Shown: positions 29,487-39,286, counted from the stretch's first letter. The stretch: 64,000 nucleotides of DNA from CAVOGJ01 sp963695405 (GCA_963695405.1 CAVOGJ010000003.1:744001-808000), one strand, 5' to 3'. A program made the numbers and translations. The notes: generated by a model not told the origin, from the sequence alone.

Positions 29487-29682
29487 CCATCCGCGCAACC
29501 ACCATGGAGCATAGCGATCCGTTCGGGCCGGTCGGACTCGGCCAAGGTGAGGAGCGAGGCAGCTGGTGCATTACGACCTGCGTGACGCCGCCCCGATTGA
29601 GATGATGGTGAAGAATCGCGAGCTTCATGGCTAACAGTCTACACGACGATGGCTAGACGATAGACCTCCGTATCGATGTGAG
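29479..29682. repeat. Direct repeat, copy 2 (truncated GT4-HAD 5' end)
   Basis: This is a second copy of 24001-24200. It keeps the leader and start codon (ATG at 29628, minus strand) and about 50 codons of the GT4-HAD gene. A one-base deletion near 29558 breaks the frame, and the copy then joins the dockerin remnant. It cannot encode a working enzyme. Confidence 0.88.
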
Positions 29683-29771
29683 AGACATCAGTGGGCCCAG
29701 CAAGGAGCCATAAGTCGACATCGGCCAGAAAGGGGCCTCTCGTTTCGGAAACACAGAGTAAAGGAGGAAAC

Positions 29772-29864
29772 GGAGGAGCTCGGCGCCCTCGGTGGCCCTG
29801 TGCTTCCAAATCGCCCCTGGCAGCCAACGTGTCTGGCCCACCGAGGAGGCCGTCAAGTTCGGGT
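29772..29864. repeat. Direct repeat of about 92 bp, copy 1
   Basis: This segment, starting GGAGGAGCTCGGCGCC and ending GTCAAGTTCGGGT, recurs at 29948-30039 almost unchanged (one base shorter in the second copy). Confidence 0.9.
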
Positions 29865-29947
29865 GTGTCCCCGTGTGGCATCGCGGCCGGGACGGCCACG
29901 CTACTTACACGTCGAACGGTGCGTGTCCCCGTTTCGAAGGAGTAACT

Positions 29948-30039
29948 GGAGGAGCTCGGCGCCCTCGGTGGCCCTGTGCTTCCAAATCGCCCCTGGCAGC
30001 CAACGTGTCTGGCCCACCAGGAGGCCGTCAAGTTCGGGT
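29948..30039. repeat. Direct repeat of about 92 bp, copy 2
   Basis: This is the second copy of 29772-29864, 176 bp downstream in the same orientation. A short GTTCGG(G) run extends its right edge. Confidence 0.9.
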
Positions 30040-30317
30040 TCGGGTTCGTGGATCAAACCGCGCGGAACGAGTACGTCCGGGGTGCAGGAGGTTGCAGGGC
30101 CGGTCCGTGATAGATGCACGGTAAAGTCACGACGATCGGCGACCGGGCACGCCATCAAACAGGCTGATCAGCCGAAATACTTCTACGCCGGCGGACCACG
30201 CGCCGACACCGCAAGCCTGATTGCGTCGATGGGGAAAGAGGAGTAGCAAGAGATCAGTTGCCCGGCGATAAGTCGTAATGCTTTGCCAGCGTCGCTGAGC
30301 AGCGGCTGCTGCTTGGC

Positions 30318-30539
30318 CTACGCCAAGAACTTGCAAATGCTGCCATCGACGGTCGTGGAGTGCCCGCGAACTGAGTCGGTGGGCGAAGCGGGCCGGGGAC
30401 AAGTGCAGTGGCAGCAACAACTGTGACGGTGCACGGATGTCCGCGCCGCCAGGTTGCCGTCCGTGGATTGGCTGCTCGTGGGCATCAAGCCGTGCAGACT
30501 GACGCCGAACGCAGCGGGAAACCCAATCCCCAACAGCAA
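30318..30539 (-). CDS. Possible small Cys-rich secreted peptide
   Basis: A 73-aa frame begins at TTG 30539 with a hydrophobic, signal-like start (LLGIGFPAAFGVSLHGL) and contains HSCCCHCTCP before ending in GSICKFLA. Signal-like start plus clustered cysteines is a pattern seen in short planctomycete secreted proteins. There is no ATG and no ribosome binding site, and it lies at the edge of a decayed region, so it may be a remnant or chance. Confidence 0.3.
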   Translation of the reverse strand: MLLGIGFPAAFGVSLHGLMPTSSQSTDGNLAARTSVHRHSCCCHCTCPRPASPTDSVRGHSTTVDGSICKFLA

Positions 30540-30590
30540 TGCGACGCCGACGATACAAAGCGATCACGATGGCAGCCGGGGGTCTGCAGT

Positions 30591-31016
30591 CTATTGCACT
30601 TCGTCGACCACCAGCTCGACTTTGATGGTCGGTTCCGACTCGGGGATGATAATTTCAAGCCCCGAGGTCTCGAAGCGGAGGTACATGGGATGAACCTTGC
30701 GCAGGTGCCGGACATGTTCCGGCGTCAATAACGCGACGTCGCCAGATGGGCGAATCAGCACTTGATGGGTCCCGGAAACCAGTCCGTCTCGCCCGTTTGG
30801 CGATCCGATCTGAAATGCCCCATCTTGATCCAACAACGCTTGGCGGGAAATCGCACCTGACACGCTGTAGCACTCGACCACTCCCGCCGTCACTGGCGAG
30901 CCATCAGAGAACCGTACGTGGCCGCGCACGCAATGCAACGACTCGCGGCCACCGCAACCGATGAAGGTCGCAGTGAGTAGGATGAGAAAACAGGGGAATG
31001 CATCGCGGTATCGCAT
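30591..31016 (-). CDS. Lipoprotein with carboxypeptidase-regulatory-like fold
   Basis: Exported lipoprotein of about 141 aa. The signal ends in a lipobox, TATFIGC, and the mature part begins GGRESLHCVRGHVRFSDGSPV. That is typical of the transthyretin-like, carboxypeptidase-regulatory domain often found as a single-domain lipoprotein in planctomycetes. It starts directly after the stop of the upstream DUF1559 gene (TAG GTG ATG), so the two are almost certainly one operon, a frequent pairing in this phylum. The ATG at 31016 is used; the GTG at 31019 is also possible. Its role is not known. Confidence 0.8.
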   Translation of the reverse strand: MRYRDAFPCFLILLTATFIGCGGRESLHCVRGHVRFSDGSPVTAGVVECYSVSGAISRQALLDQDGAFQIGSPNGRDGLVSGTHQVLIRPSGDVALLTPEHVRHLRKVHPMYLRFETSGLEIIIPESEPTIKVELVVDEVQ

Positions 31017-31019
31017 CAC

Positions 31020-32057
31020 CTAAGGACGCCCGGGTGTTTCTACGGGTTGCCCGTCCGCTCGATTGGCCAGTTTGCCCAGTGTCACGGTATCCATCGCAGA
31101 TGTGACGACCTCCACCCGCCCATCGCAAAATGCCATCGTACACCCGCTCGGATGCCATGAACCGAAGGAAACAAAGTCAGTGACGCTGTCCTGAGCTCCG
31201 CCGCTCAAGGGATACCCTGGACCGGCGACTCGCGCCGAGCCAAACAGGAACTCGCCGTCGTAAACCGGTGCGTCGTCGGGATACAAGAAAAGATTCTGTT
31301 GCCTGATATGTTTTTCCCCCACGAGAATGGTTTTTGAGCTGCCGTCCGTGACCTGCTTCATCCGAACCTTGTCGATCCAACCGATCACAAGTCTTTCATC
31401 TGCCGCGCACCTTGGTCGACTGGTGATTATGACCCCATTGTCGTTGCCGCCATAGATGAAATCGGTCTTCCAGCCGACTACCCCGTTTCGACCGTCGCCG
31501 TGATTACCTGCGTAGTCACCGAGTGCGCCTCCCACGCGATAGGTAAGGCCCGGACAACCGCAGGGCAGAGTGCCGAGGTTGTAAGCACGAGACTCGGCGA
31601 CTGCGTTCTCCGCAGCGTGCCGGGTCGGACAGAGGTAACTTGTCACGACCGTATTGCGAACAGGCTCGGGCTGAAATGCGTAATATTCGTACAGGTCCCA
31701 CTCATCAAAGGCCGCTTGCTCTTCGATATACGGCAGGATTCTCACGACCCAGGTCGGTTGTGAACCGCCGCAATACTGAGAATCTTCATCCAGCGGATTA
31801 GGCTCGACACGCGCAGGCGGGAACAACTGCTGCGCGTCGTGAAAGGCGAGCGTGGCCAAGGCCATCTGGCGCAGGTTGTTCTTGCAATGCGTTATACGGG
31901 CTGATTCCCGTGCCATTTGCACGGCCGGTATCAGAAGTGCCATCAGAATGCCAGCGATGGCGATCACTACCAAGAGTTCAACGAGCGTGAAGGCGGAAGG
32001 ATATCCGTAGGAGCGACCAAGTAACAGGCGTCGGCGAGAGGATAGCCAGCGGTGCAT
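31020..32057 (-). CDS. DUF1559 pseudopilin-like protein
   Basis: Protein of about 345 aa with a type IV prepilin-like N-terminus (AFTLVELLVVIAIAGILMALL), in which cleavage would precede Phe and leave Glu5. A DUF1559 body follows: NNLRQMALATLAFHDAQ, then the W-x-V-x-I-L-P-Y-I-E region, and C-terminally SFGSWHPSGCTMAFCDGRV. This H-P-G-G-x-N-x-x-F-x-D-G-like ending is typical of the family. Planctomycetes encode large paralogous sets of these, thought to be exported by a type II-like system. ATG 32057 was chosen instead of the frame start at 32123 because it places the pilin-like helix about 20 residues in. Confidence 0.9.
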   Translation of the reverse strand: MHRWLSSRRRLLLGRSYGYPSAFTLVELLVVIAIAGILMALLIPAVQMARESARITHCKNNLRQMALATLAFHDAQQLFPPARVEPNPLDEDSQYCGGSQPTWVVRILPYIEEQAAFDEWDLYEYYAFQPEPVRNTVVTSYLCPTRHAAENAVAESRAYNLGTLPCGCPGLTYRVGGALGDYAGNHGDGRNGVVGWKTDFIYGGNDNGVIITSRPRCAADERLVIGWIDKVRMKQVTDGSSKTILVGEKHIRQQNLFLYPDDAPVYDGEFLFGSARVAGPGYPLSGGAQDSVTDFVSFGSWHPSGCTMAFCDGRVEVVTSAMDTVTLGKLANRADGQPVETPGRP

Positions 32058-32418
32058 GCCTATTTTAGTACGGTGAGTACGGAAAGATACGGAATTGCGG
32101 CCCGTGAAATCCGGCGGGAGCATTAGTGGTCGACCTTCCGGCGGATGCTGTCGACGACCTTTGCGAGACTAACCCCAACCGACGTGGTTGTCAACGAAAC
32201 GCAAGTTTCCGACTTGACCCAGCTCTTGCGCCCGGGTCTTGATTTTGTCCCGGGGGCAGGCCGGGTCAGGCCTCAAGGGCGCCGCCCCATGCCCGGCCCT
32301 TTGACCCGGACCGCCACTTCAAGGCTCACGGGCCGCGTCCCAGCGCCTGTCGCTGGTGGGGAACAGCAGGGATTGCCATCGCGGTTCGAGGAATGTTATC
32401 TTAGTAGGTTCGATGGCT
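32058..32418. other. Intergenic region left of tRNA-Thr
   Basis: No gene is seen. A GC-rich inverted repeat around 32235-32262 (GCCCGGG ... CCCGGGGGC) can form a hairpin. The rest is unremarkable. Confidence 0.4.
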
Positions 32419-32492
32419 GCCAGCGTAGCTTCAATTGGCAGAGCACCGCATTCGTAATGCGGGGGTTGCGGGTTCGACTCCCGCCGCTGGCT
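32419..32492 (+). tRNA. tRNA-Thr (anticodon CGT)
   Basis: A full 74-nt cloverleaf can be folded by eye. The acceptor GCCAGCG pairs with CGCTGGC, the D-arm is GCTTCAATTGGCAGAGC, and the anticodon stem CCGCA/TGCGG surrounds loop TTCGTAA. The T-arm is GCGGG TTCGACT CCCGC and the discriminator base is T. The anticodon CGT (32453-32455) reads ACG codons. The 3' CCA is not encoded. Confidence 0.95.
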
Positions 32493-32679
32493 CTTTCCAT
32501 CTGGCGGCCCGACCGAACGCGACCAGCCAGGGAATGTTCAGCCATCGAGCGATTGTCAGTCGAACGCCGTGTATGGGGTTTGGCTGACTTGCTGTGGCAC
32601 TGCCAGTATCGTCGTGGTCCGCCTCATTCGACAGTTGTTCCATCTTTGTTTCGAACGTTCTTAGGGAGCCCCTCCATTG

Positions 32680-34005
32680 ATGTCGCAAATCCTGGAAGTG
32701 AACGTACGGGAGATTATTATCTCGAACGGGTCGTTTGGCCCACGCGAAATCCAGCAGATCGCCAATGGCATCGCCGATGACTACCGGCAATTTAAGGTGC
32801 TTAAGGATGCCGTCGCCGAACTCGACAGCAGCGACTCGCGGACGCCAGCCAGCTCGGTACGCCTGGGTGTAGGACTTTTTTTCCTGGGTCAGTATCGGCG
32901 AGCCGCGGAAGTGCTTGCGAATGCGGACAGTGGTGCCCTTTCCTACTATTACCTTGGCAAGTCACAGTACGAGCTGGGAAAGTATGAGGAGGCCATTCGC
33001 AGCTATCAATCCGCCAAGATGGGAGGCTACAATGGCGACGAATGTGCGCTGGCCACCTGCGAAGCGCTGCGCCGGTCGGGCGACGTCGCGGGAGCCTTGG
33101 CGGCCCTCGACGCACTATCGGGCGCCGTGGAGCAGACGGCCGAGTATCTCTATCAGCGAGCGTGTACGATATCTGCCCTCAATGGGAATCAGAGCGAGGT
33201 GATCGCCCTACTGGAACGAGCAGTGCAGGCAAACGACTTGCATCCGGGAGCGCTCTTCGGGCTGGCGCTCGCCAACGACCGTCATGGCAACGACGAATTG
33301 GCTTTGGAATATTATCGACGGGCGGCGAGTCGTTTCCCAGCTCATCTGGGTTCGCTGTTGAACCTGGGCATCCTTTATGAGGATGTAGGGGAGTACGACA
33401 AGGCGGTGCAGTGCTACCACAGGATCCTGGATGTCTTTCCCAACCACGATCGAGCCCGACTTTTCTTGCTGGACGCCCAAGCGGCCGGTGATCAGTTTTA
33501 CGACGAGGAAGCCCAAAAGCGGCGTGACCGACTGGCCCAGGTGCTTTCCATTCCCGTCACCGATTTCGAGCTCTCCGTCCGCAGTCGCAATTGCCTGCAA
33601 AAGATGGGGATTTTCACGCTGGGGGATTTGGCCCGTTGCTCCGAACAGGAGTTGCTGGGGAGCAAGAATTTCGGCGAGACGTCCCTGGATGAAATTCGCG
33701 ACATGCTGATGTCTAAGGGATTGTCACTTGGACAGTTGGCACACGAAAAGGCCGAACCCGAACCAGAACTCGATCTTTCCAGCATGTCGCCAGATGAACA
33801 GGCGGTCTTGGAGCGTCCGATCGCTGACTTGAATCTTTCGGTGCGGGCCCGAAAGTGCATGGTCCGTCTGGGCCTGAATACGATCGGCGAATTGATCCGC
33901 AAGACGGGGGACGATCTGCTCGAATGCAAGAACTTTGGCGTGACAAGTCTCACCGAAGTGCGTGAGAAACTGGTGCCGTTGGGGGTCAAACTCCGCGGCG
34001 ACTGA
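32680..34005 (+). CDS. TPR protein with two RNA polymerase alpha C-terminal-like domains
   Basis: Cytoplasmic protein of 441 aa. Residues about 60-270 form tetratricopeptide repeats (YYYLGKSQYELGKYEEAI, LLNLGILYEDVGEYDKAV). Two domains closely resembling the RpoA C-terminal domain follow, separated by an acidic linker. The first (about 283-345) has LSVRSRNCLQ and SKNFGETSLDEI; the second (about 378-438) has LSVRARKCM and CKNFGVTSLTEV. The Arg equivalent to E. coli alpha R265 and the N-x-G of the DNA-contacting loop are kept in both, while the Lys equivalent to K298 is Thr. It is not the polymerase subunit itself, since the assembly domain is absent. A transcription-related role is inferred. 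A terminator follows. Confidence 0.85.
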   Translation: MSQILEVNVREIIISNGSFGPREIQQIANGIADDYRQFKVLKDAVAELDSSDSRTPASSVRLGVGLFFLGQYRRAAEVLANADSGALSYYYLGKSQYELGKYEEAIRSYQSAKMGGYNGDECALATCEALRRSGDVAGALAALDALSGAVEQTAEYLYQRACTISALNGNQSEVIALLERAVQANDLHPGALFGLALANDRHGNDELALEYYRRAASRFPAHLGSLLNLGILYEDVGEYDKAVQCYHRILDVFPNHDRARLFLLDAQAAGDQFYDEEAQKRRDRLAQVLSIPVTDFELSVRSRNCLQKMGIFTLGDLARCSEQELLGSKNFGETSLDEIRDMLMSKGLSLGQLAHEKAEPEPELDLSSMSPDEQAVLERPIADLNLSVRARKCMVRLGLNTIGELIRKTGDDLLECKNFGVTSLTEVREKLVPLGVKLRGD

Positions 34006-34071
34006 GATCGCCCCGCGATCCTCCCGATCGGCTAGCGCCTGTCGAGCTCGACATTGACCAGACGCTCATAT

Positions 34072-34099
34072 CCCGGCCATCTCGCGGCCGGGATTTTTT
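34072..34099 (+). terminator. Rho-independent terminator
   Basis: CCCGGCC and GGCCGGG form a 7-bp stem followed by ATTTTTTG. It lies 66 bp after the TPR/alpha-CTD gene and just ahead of tgt, so tgt must have its own promoter or rely on read-through. Confidence 0.88.
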
Positions 34100-34118
34100 G
34101 TGAACGCGACCCGCTGCC

Positions 34119-35238
34119 ATGAACGCCTCACAACACTTTGCCCTCTTGGCGACGGATAAGAACACCGCCGCGCGGCGCGGCGAGCTGCGACTGGCTCATG
34201 GCACGGTGCAAACACCTGCCTTTATGCCGGTGGGGACATTAGGCACCGTGAAGGGATTGACCATCGATCAGGTCGAGTCGACCGGTGCGGAGATCATTCT
34301 CGGCAATACGTACCACTTGGCCTTGCGGCCCGGGGAGGACGTGGTGCGACAGTTGGGGGGACTGCACGTGTTCTCGGGTTGGCAGCACCCGATCCTGACG
34401 GATAGCGGAGGCTTCCAGAATCTTCAGCCTGGCCCAGATGACGAAGATCAGCGAAGAGGGCGCTGTGTTTCGGGCCCATACGGATGGTCGTCGGCTGGTA
34501 ATGACGCCCGAACGATCGGTGGAGATTCAAGAGGCGCTGGGGAGCGATATTGCTATGGTCCTGGACCACGTGATCGCACTGCCGGCTGAGCTCGACGCAC
34601 TTCGCGACGCAAGCGAGCGCTCCATTCGCTGGGCGCGGCGCTGCCAGGATGCCCATCGGTTGGCCGGACAATTGCAGTTCGCGATCGTGCAAGGGGGACT
34701 CGACGAGGGCCTGCGATTGGCATCGGCCAAGGCGCTGGAGGAACTCGACTTTCCCGGCTATGCGATCGGCGGATTGAGCGTCGGCGAACCACCGCAGGAA
34801 ATGTACCGAGTACTCGACTTTCTCTGCCCGGCGTTGCCTGCGGATCGACCTCGATACCTCATGGGTGTCGGTCGCCCGGAAGATCTTCTGGAGGGGATCG
34901 CGCGCGGCGTGGACATGTTCGATTGCGTGATGCCGACGCGGAACGGACGAAATGCCTTGGCCTTTACCGACGCAGGCCCCCTGCGGCTGCGTAATGTTCA
35001 GCATCGGCTGGATGAACGGCCGCTAGATCCAGATTGTCCCTGCCCGGCTTGCCGCCACAGCCGAGGCTATCTGCGACACCTGTTCATGGCCCAGGAAATG
35101 CTCGGACCGATTTTGCTCTCGGCTCACAATCTGACCTATTACCAGCGCCTCATGAGCGGGGCGCGGCGAGCCATCGAGGCGGGGCGATTCGCCGACTATC
35201 TCCGCGAAAAGCAGTCTGGCTGGTCAGCGGCCGCGTGA
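34119..35238 (+). CDS. tgt: tRNA-guanine transglycosylase, frameshifted
   Basis: Queuine/preQ1 tRNA-ribosyltransferase, which exchanges guanine 34 in tRNAs with GUN anticodons. The N-terminal frame (ATG 34119) has THGTVQTPAFMPVGT-like sequence, GNTYHL and LTDSGGFQ. The C-terminal frame (to 35238) has SLAQMTKISEEGA, FAIVQGG, GGLSVGEP and the zinc-site cysteines CPCPACRH. The family normally reads GGFQ-hydrophobic-FSLAQ without a break. Here an extra A at 34419-34420 (CAGAATCTTC) shifts the frame, and removing it gives FQIFSLAQ. All expected motifs are otherwise present at full length. It may be a sequence error or a recent inactivating mutation. It is followed by yajC and secDF, as is common. 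Confidence 0.9.
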
Positions 35239-35574
35239 GCAGCGACCGCCGAGTCGCCGTCGCCACCAGGCACAGCCACCAAGGCACATTTCTGGGTGAC
35301 CGACCACTGGGGGGCCGCAGGGCCCCGTTCCACCCGTTTCGCGGCTGACTCCGGATGCTTGCTATTGCCGGTCGAGAAGGCGAACTTTATCATGAGTCGC
35401 TTGGTCTCGGCTTGTCGTCGTCGGCTCGGCGGTCGACGGACCCGCACCGCGTCGCGGTGCTTTTGCGAAATCGCGCGGCCAGGCGACGTGGCAACGGATG
35501 CGGGAGGGACCCGGCACAGCATCGCCTGTCGCGGCGAGGTCGTGCTAACGTATCCACAACTCGAAAAGACAGTT
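35239..35574. other. Intergenic region between tgt and yajC
   Basis: The frame of yajC is open leftwards to 35296 but reads as Arg-rich non-coding sequence. Nothing else is recognised. Confidence 0.4.
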
Positions 35575-35928
35575 ATGAGCCACGCGTCCGGTTTCGCGAT
35601 TTCCGCTTTGTTTGCCCAGGATGCGGCCGGGCCCGGTCTAGGTATCTGGTTCCCCCTGATTCTGGTCGGTCTTTGCTACTATCTGATTGTTTTTCGGCCC
35701 GAGAAGCAGTTGCGGGCCCAACATGCCGAGTTGCTAAAGAATCTCAAGAAGAACGATCGAGTGATCACGAGCGGCGGCATTCACGGAACGGTCGTGAATG
35801 CAGCGGAAGGCGCTGCCGACGTGGTTATTCGAATCGACGAAAATACCAACACCCGAATTCACGTTCAGCGAGCTTCCATTTCCAAAGTGGTCACGGATGG
35901 TGACGAGGCCCAAGCCAGTAGTGGCTGA
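35575..35928 (+). CDS. yajC: Preprotein translocase subunit YajC
   Basis: Small membrane protein (117 aa) that associates with SecDF at the Sec translocon. It shows one membrane segment (GIWFPLILVGLCYYLIVFRP), then the family hallmarks FRPEKQLRAQHAELLKNLKKNDRVITSGGIHG-like region (about residues 40-72), and a short acidic tail. ATG 35575 was chosen because the longer open frame upstream has no YajC-like content. The gene sits 115 bp before secDF, the classical arrangement. Confidence 0.93.
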   Translation: MSHASGFAISALFAQDAAGPGLGIWFPLILVGLCYYLIVFRPEKQLRAQHAELLKNLKKNDRVITSGGIHGTVVNAAEGAADVVIRIDENTNTRIHVQRASISKVVTDGDEAQASSG

Positions 35929-36043
35929 CGCAATCATCCTGCCAGGATGATCTGATCGAGTCGCTTCCTCGACCGCTTCGTACAAACAAGTCCCTCGGCC
36001 GACACGCCGCACGCTCACGCACAATCCTCAGAAAGCTGCCTTT

Positions 36044-38894
36044 ATGGACCCCTCGATTCAACTTGCGATTATTCTCGGCTCGACCGTGGTCGCCTTTGTA
36101 CTTGGTATCGTCTTTGGTAACACGTTGCGGATGCCGGAGCACGGTTGGAAGCTCGGCGTCATCTTCGGGTCGCTTGCGCTAGGGATCAGCCTCTGCTCTC
36201 TCCGCGAGGCCAAGCAGGGGATCGACTTGCGGGGTGGAGTGATCCTCATCTATGAGGTCGACGCCGAAAAGACGAGCCAGGCGGCGATTGCCCAGAGTGG
36301 CGGTGAACTGACCCCAGAAGACACCGACGTTCAGATGCCCGAACTGGTCCAGGCGCTTTCTCGCCGCATCAACCCGGGCGGAGTGCGGGAAGTTGTGATC
36401 CGGCCCTATGGTGAACGACAAGTTGAGATCATCATTCCTGACGTTTCCGATTCCGAAATATCGGAAATCAAACGTTCCATCACCTCCGCCGGCTTTCTGA
36501 AGTTTCGCATCGTGGCGCACAAGGATCGAAATCCTTACCAATGGGAATTGGCTGAGAACAGTCTCAAGTCGGACGATATCAATGTCCGCAACGGCAGTTT
36601 TGTAAAAGACAAAGATGGCACGGTGATCGGTGAGTGGGTGACCTTGGGCCGGACAGATACGACCACCGGAGACGGCGCGCTTCCCCCCCTTCGTTTCTCG
36701 GCCGGCCAGTTGGCAACGATGCTCACGCGCGAGACCGAACCGGGACGCATCGAGGCGTTTGTGCTCGTCGACGACCCGGAATTCAACGTCGAAGGACGGC
36801 ATCTACGCACGATCAGCGCGAGCCGCGACGAGAGCGGCCGGCCCAAAGTCGATTTTCAAATGACAAGCGAAGGAGCCGCGCTTTTTGGGCGGTTAACCAG
36901 TCTCAATCTGCCAGATGAAGCGGGTATACCGGCTCCCCTGGGCATCATCATGGACAACGTGATGCTTTCGGCGCCAGGTATTCAAAGCACCATTCAAAGC
37001 CGCGGGGAGATCACCGGGCAGTTTACCGATCAGGAAGTCGACTTCCTGGTGCGTGTCTTGCGGGCGGGACGATTACCGGCTGTGCTCAAGGAAGAACCGA
37101 TCAGCGAAAACCAGATCAATCCACTGCTGGGCGAAGACACGATCCGAAAGGGAAAGTTCGCCATCGGCTCGTCGATTCTTGCCGTCCTGCTATTCATGTT
37201 GATCTATTATCGCTTCGCGGGGGTCGTCGCCTGCTTGGCCGTGATTACGAATCTCATCCTGATCTGGGCCATGATGATTTTGATCGGCGCCGCCTTTTCG
37301 CTGCCCGGCCTGGCCGGACTCGTATTAACGGTCGGTATGTCGGTCGACGCCAACGTACTGATTTTTGAGCGGATCCGCGAAGAGTTGAAGAAAGGCTGCG
37401 CTGCGGATGGCCATTCGCAATGGTTTTGGCCGCGCCATGTCGACGATCGTGGACGCGAATGTCACGACTCTGATCACGGCCATTGTGCTCTACGTGGTGG
37501 GCACCGAGACCATCAAGGGATTTGCCATCACGTTGATTCTTGGCATCCTTACCAGCATGTACACCGCGATCTTCTGTTCCCGAGTCATTTTCGAAATCGC
37601 GGAACGGAAGAAATGGATCACCTCGCTAACGATGTCCGCGGTACTCGGTGACACCAACATCGATTTCCTCAGGATGAAACGGTTCGCTATTCCGGGCTCA
37701 CTGCTGGCGATCGTCTTGGGACTGACAGCCGTCGCCTTTCGGGGTGGCGATATCCTCGATATCGACTTTACGGGAGGCACGTCATTGCAGGTCGTGTTAG
37801 ATGAACCGATGGAGACGGCGCAAGTCCGCGCGAAGCTTAAGGACATCGCTGAAAGCGTAAGCGTGACGGAAGTCAAACCGGAGGACCAACCGGAGAACAC
37901 GGTCTACAAAATTGATACGAACCTTTCCACGGAAAGCGATCTGCAGAACGCCATCCTCAGTGTTTTTGGCGAGCAACTGGCAACGCACAGCATGGAGTTT
38001 ACCAACCCCGCACGGCTGACCGACGATGAATCCGGACTGGCGACAGCGACAAAGCTGAACTTTGACGAGAAACTCAGCAAGATGGCGGTCGAAAAACTGA
38101 TTGCCTCGGCCGCCGATCGGGAGGGAGTCGCCCCGCCGCGGGTCAGTGTTTCTCATCCAACCTGGGATGGCATTGGCGATGATGTATTCGCTTCGTGGGA
38201 TGTCAAGCTGTCCCTCGACCCCGATGGGTCGCAATCGCTATTGGCCGATCTGCAAAGCGAGTTCGCCAAGTCTCCGTTGATCCTTTCGTCGAGCAAGATT
38301 GGCAGTAAAGTCGCGGGTGACATGAAGTCCGCCGCCGTCATGGCCATTATCGTCAGTTTGCTGGGCATTGTCGGCTACATCTGGATTCGCTTCCAACGGG
38401 TCGGCTACGGCCTGGCCGCAGTGATCGCACTCGTTCACGATGTATCGATTACGCTTGGCGCCGTTGCCCTATCGTTGTGGCTCTCCAAATCGCTGGGCTG
38501 GCTGTTGATTGACGAATTCCGCATCAGCCTCCCGATCGTGGCGGCTTTCCTGACCATCATTGGCTACTCGCTCAACGATACGATCGTCGTCTTTGATCGC
38601 ATTCGTGAGGTCAAGGGGAAGAGCCCACATCTGACGGCGGAGATGATCAACTACAGCATCAATCATACGCTCAGTCGCACAATATTGACGTCGCTCACGA
38701 CGTTGATCGTCGTCATCATTCTCTATATCTTCGGTGGCCAGGGGATCCACGGATTTGCCTTTGCCTTGCTCGTCGGCATCGTCGTGGGAACCTACAGTTC
38801 GATCTTCATCGCCAGCCCCGCCCTGTTATGGCTAACGGAAAAGAAGGTGAGTTCGACGTCCCCAGCCAAGAAGTTCGAGAAAGTGCAGGCCTAG
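36044..38894 (+). CDS. secDF: SecDF fusion protein translocase, frameshifted
   Basis: Membrane protein that uses the proton gradient to assist Sec-dependent export. The first frame (ATG 36044) covers SecD: IDLRGGVILIYEV, the periplasmic P1 domain and membrane helices up to SVDANVLIFERIREELKKG. The second frame, open from 37407, continues MAIRNGFGRAMSTIVDANVT and then all of SecF (DIDFTGGTSLQVV, YSLNDTIVVFDRIRE). The break is at about 37392-37400; skipping one base (GG to G at 37394-37395) restores ELKK-AALRMAIRNG. Length and domain order match planctomycete SecDF fusions of around 950 aa. Because the gene is normally needed for growth, an indel error or recoding is more likely than loss of function. 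Confidence 0.93.
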
Positions 38895-39286
38895 GGTTAC
38901 GGCCGATCGACCGCCGTCCCACAGAATTGTCGCAGGGAACGGCCTCGGGTCGGCAAACGATTGGCGAACCGAGACGGCGAGCCGCGTTCTCACGGCGATA
39001 ACGCAGCATGGGTACGGTCGCGTACGGGCGCACCCCCGCCGTGGCGCGTTACATTCGGCAGCAATGCTGGCCTCTTCCTAGTCGCTACCACGTGCTTCTT
39101 CGTCGACAAGTTCAGGTTTACCGGCGGGCTGGACCGATGGCACATCATTGCTGGGCCGCGAGGTCGATGCATGCCGCCCGAGGGGGTTCGGATCGATCTC
39201 GGCCTGCCCGCGCCGCGGTTTCCTGCTCGGTGACCGTTGACCGCAGGTTCGTGGTCGCATCGCGGCCAGCCACTTTCCCTGGGGCG
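38895..39286. other. Intergenic region before the LysM gene
   Basis: No gene is recognised. The frame of the LysM gene is open leftwards but without plausible content. Confidence 0.4.

Larger units (their letters stand above)
29683..30317. other. Non-coding repeat region
   Basis: The open frames here have no plausible protein content. The main structure is a pair of direct repeats of about 92 bp, listed separately. Confidence 0.5.

Noticed and set aside
29639..30031. A 130-aa minus-strand open frame
   Set aside because: It is formed almost entirely by the 92-bp direct repeats and has no protein-like conservation.
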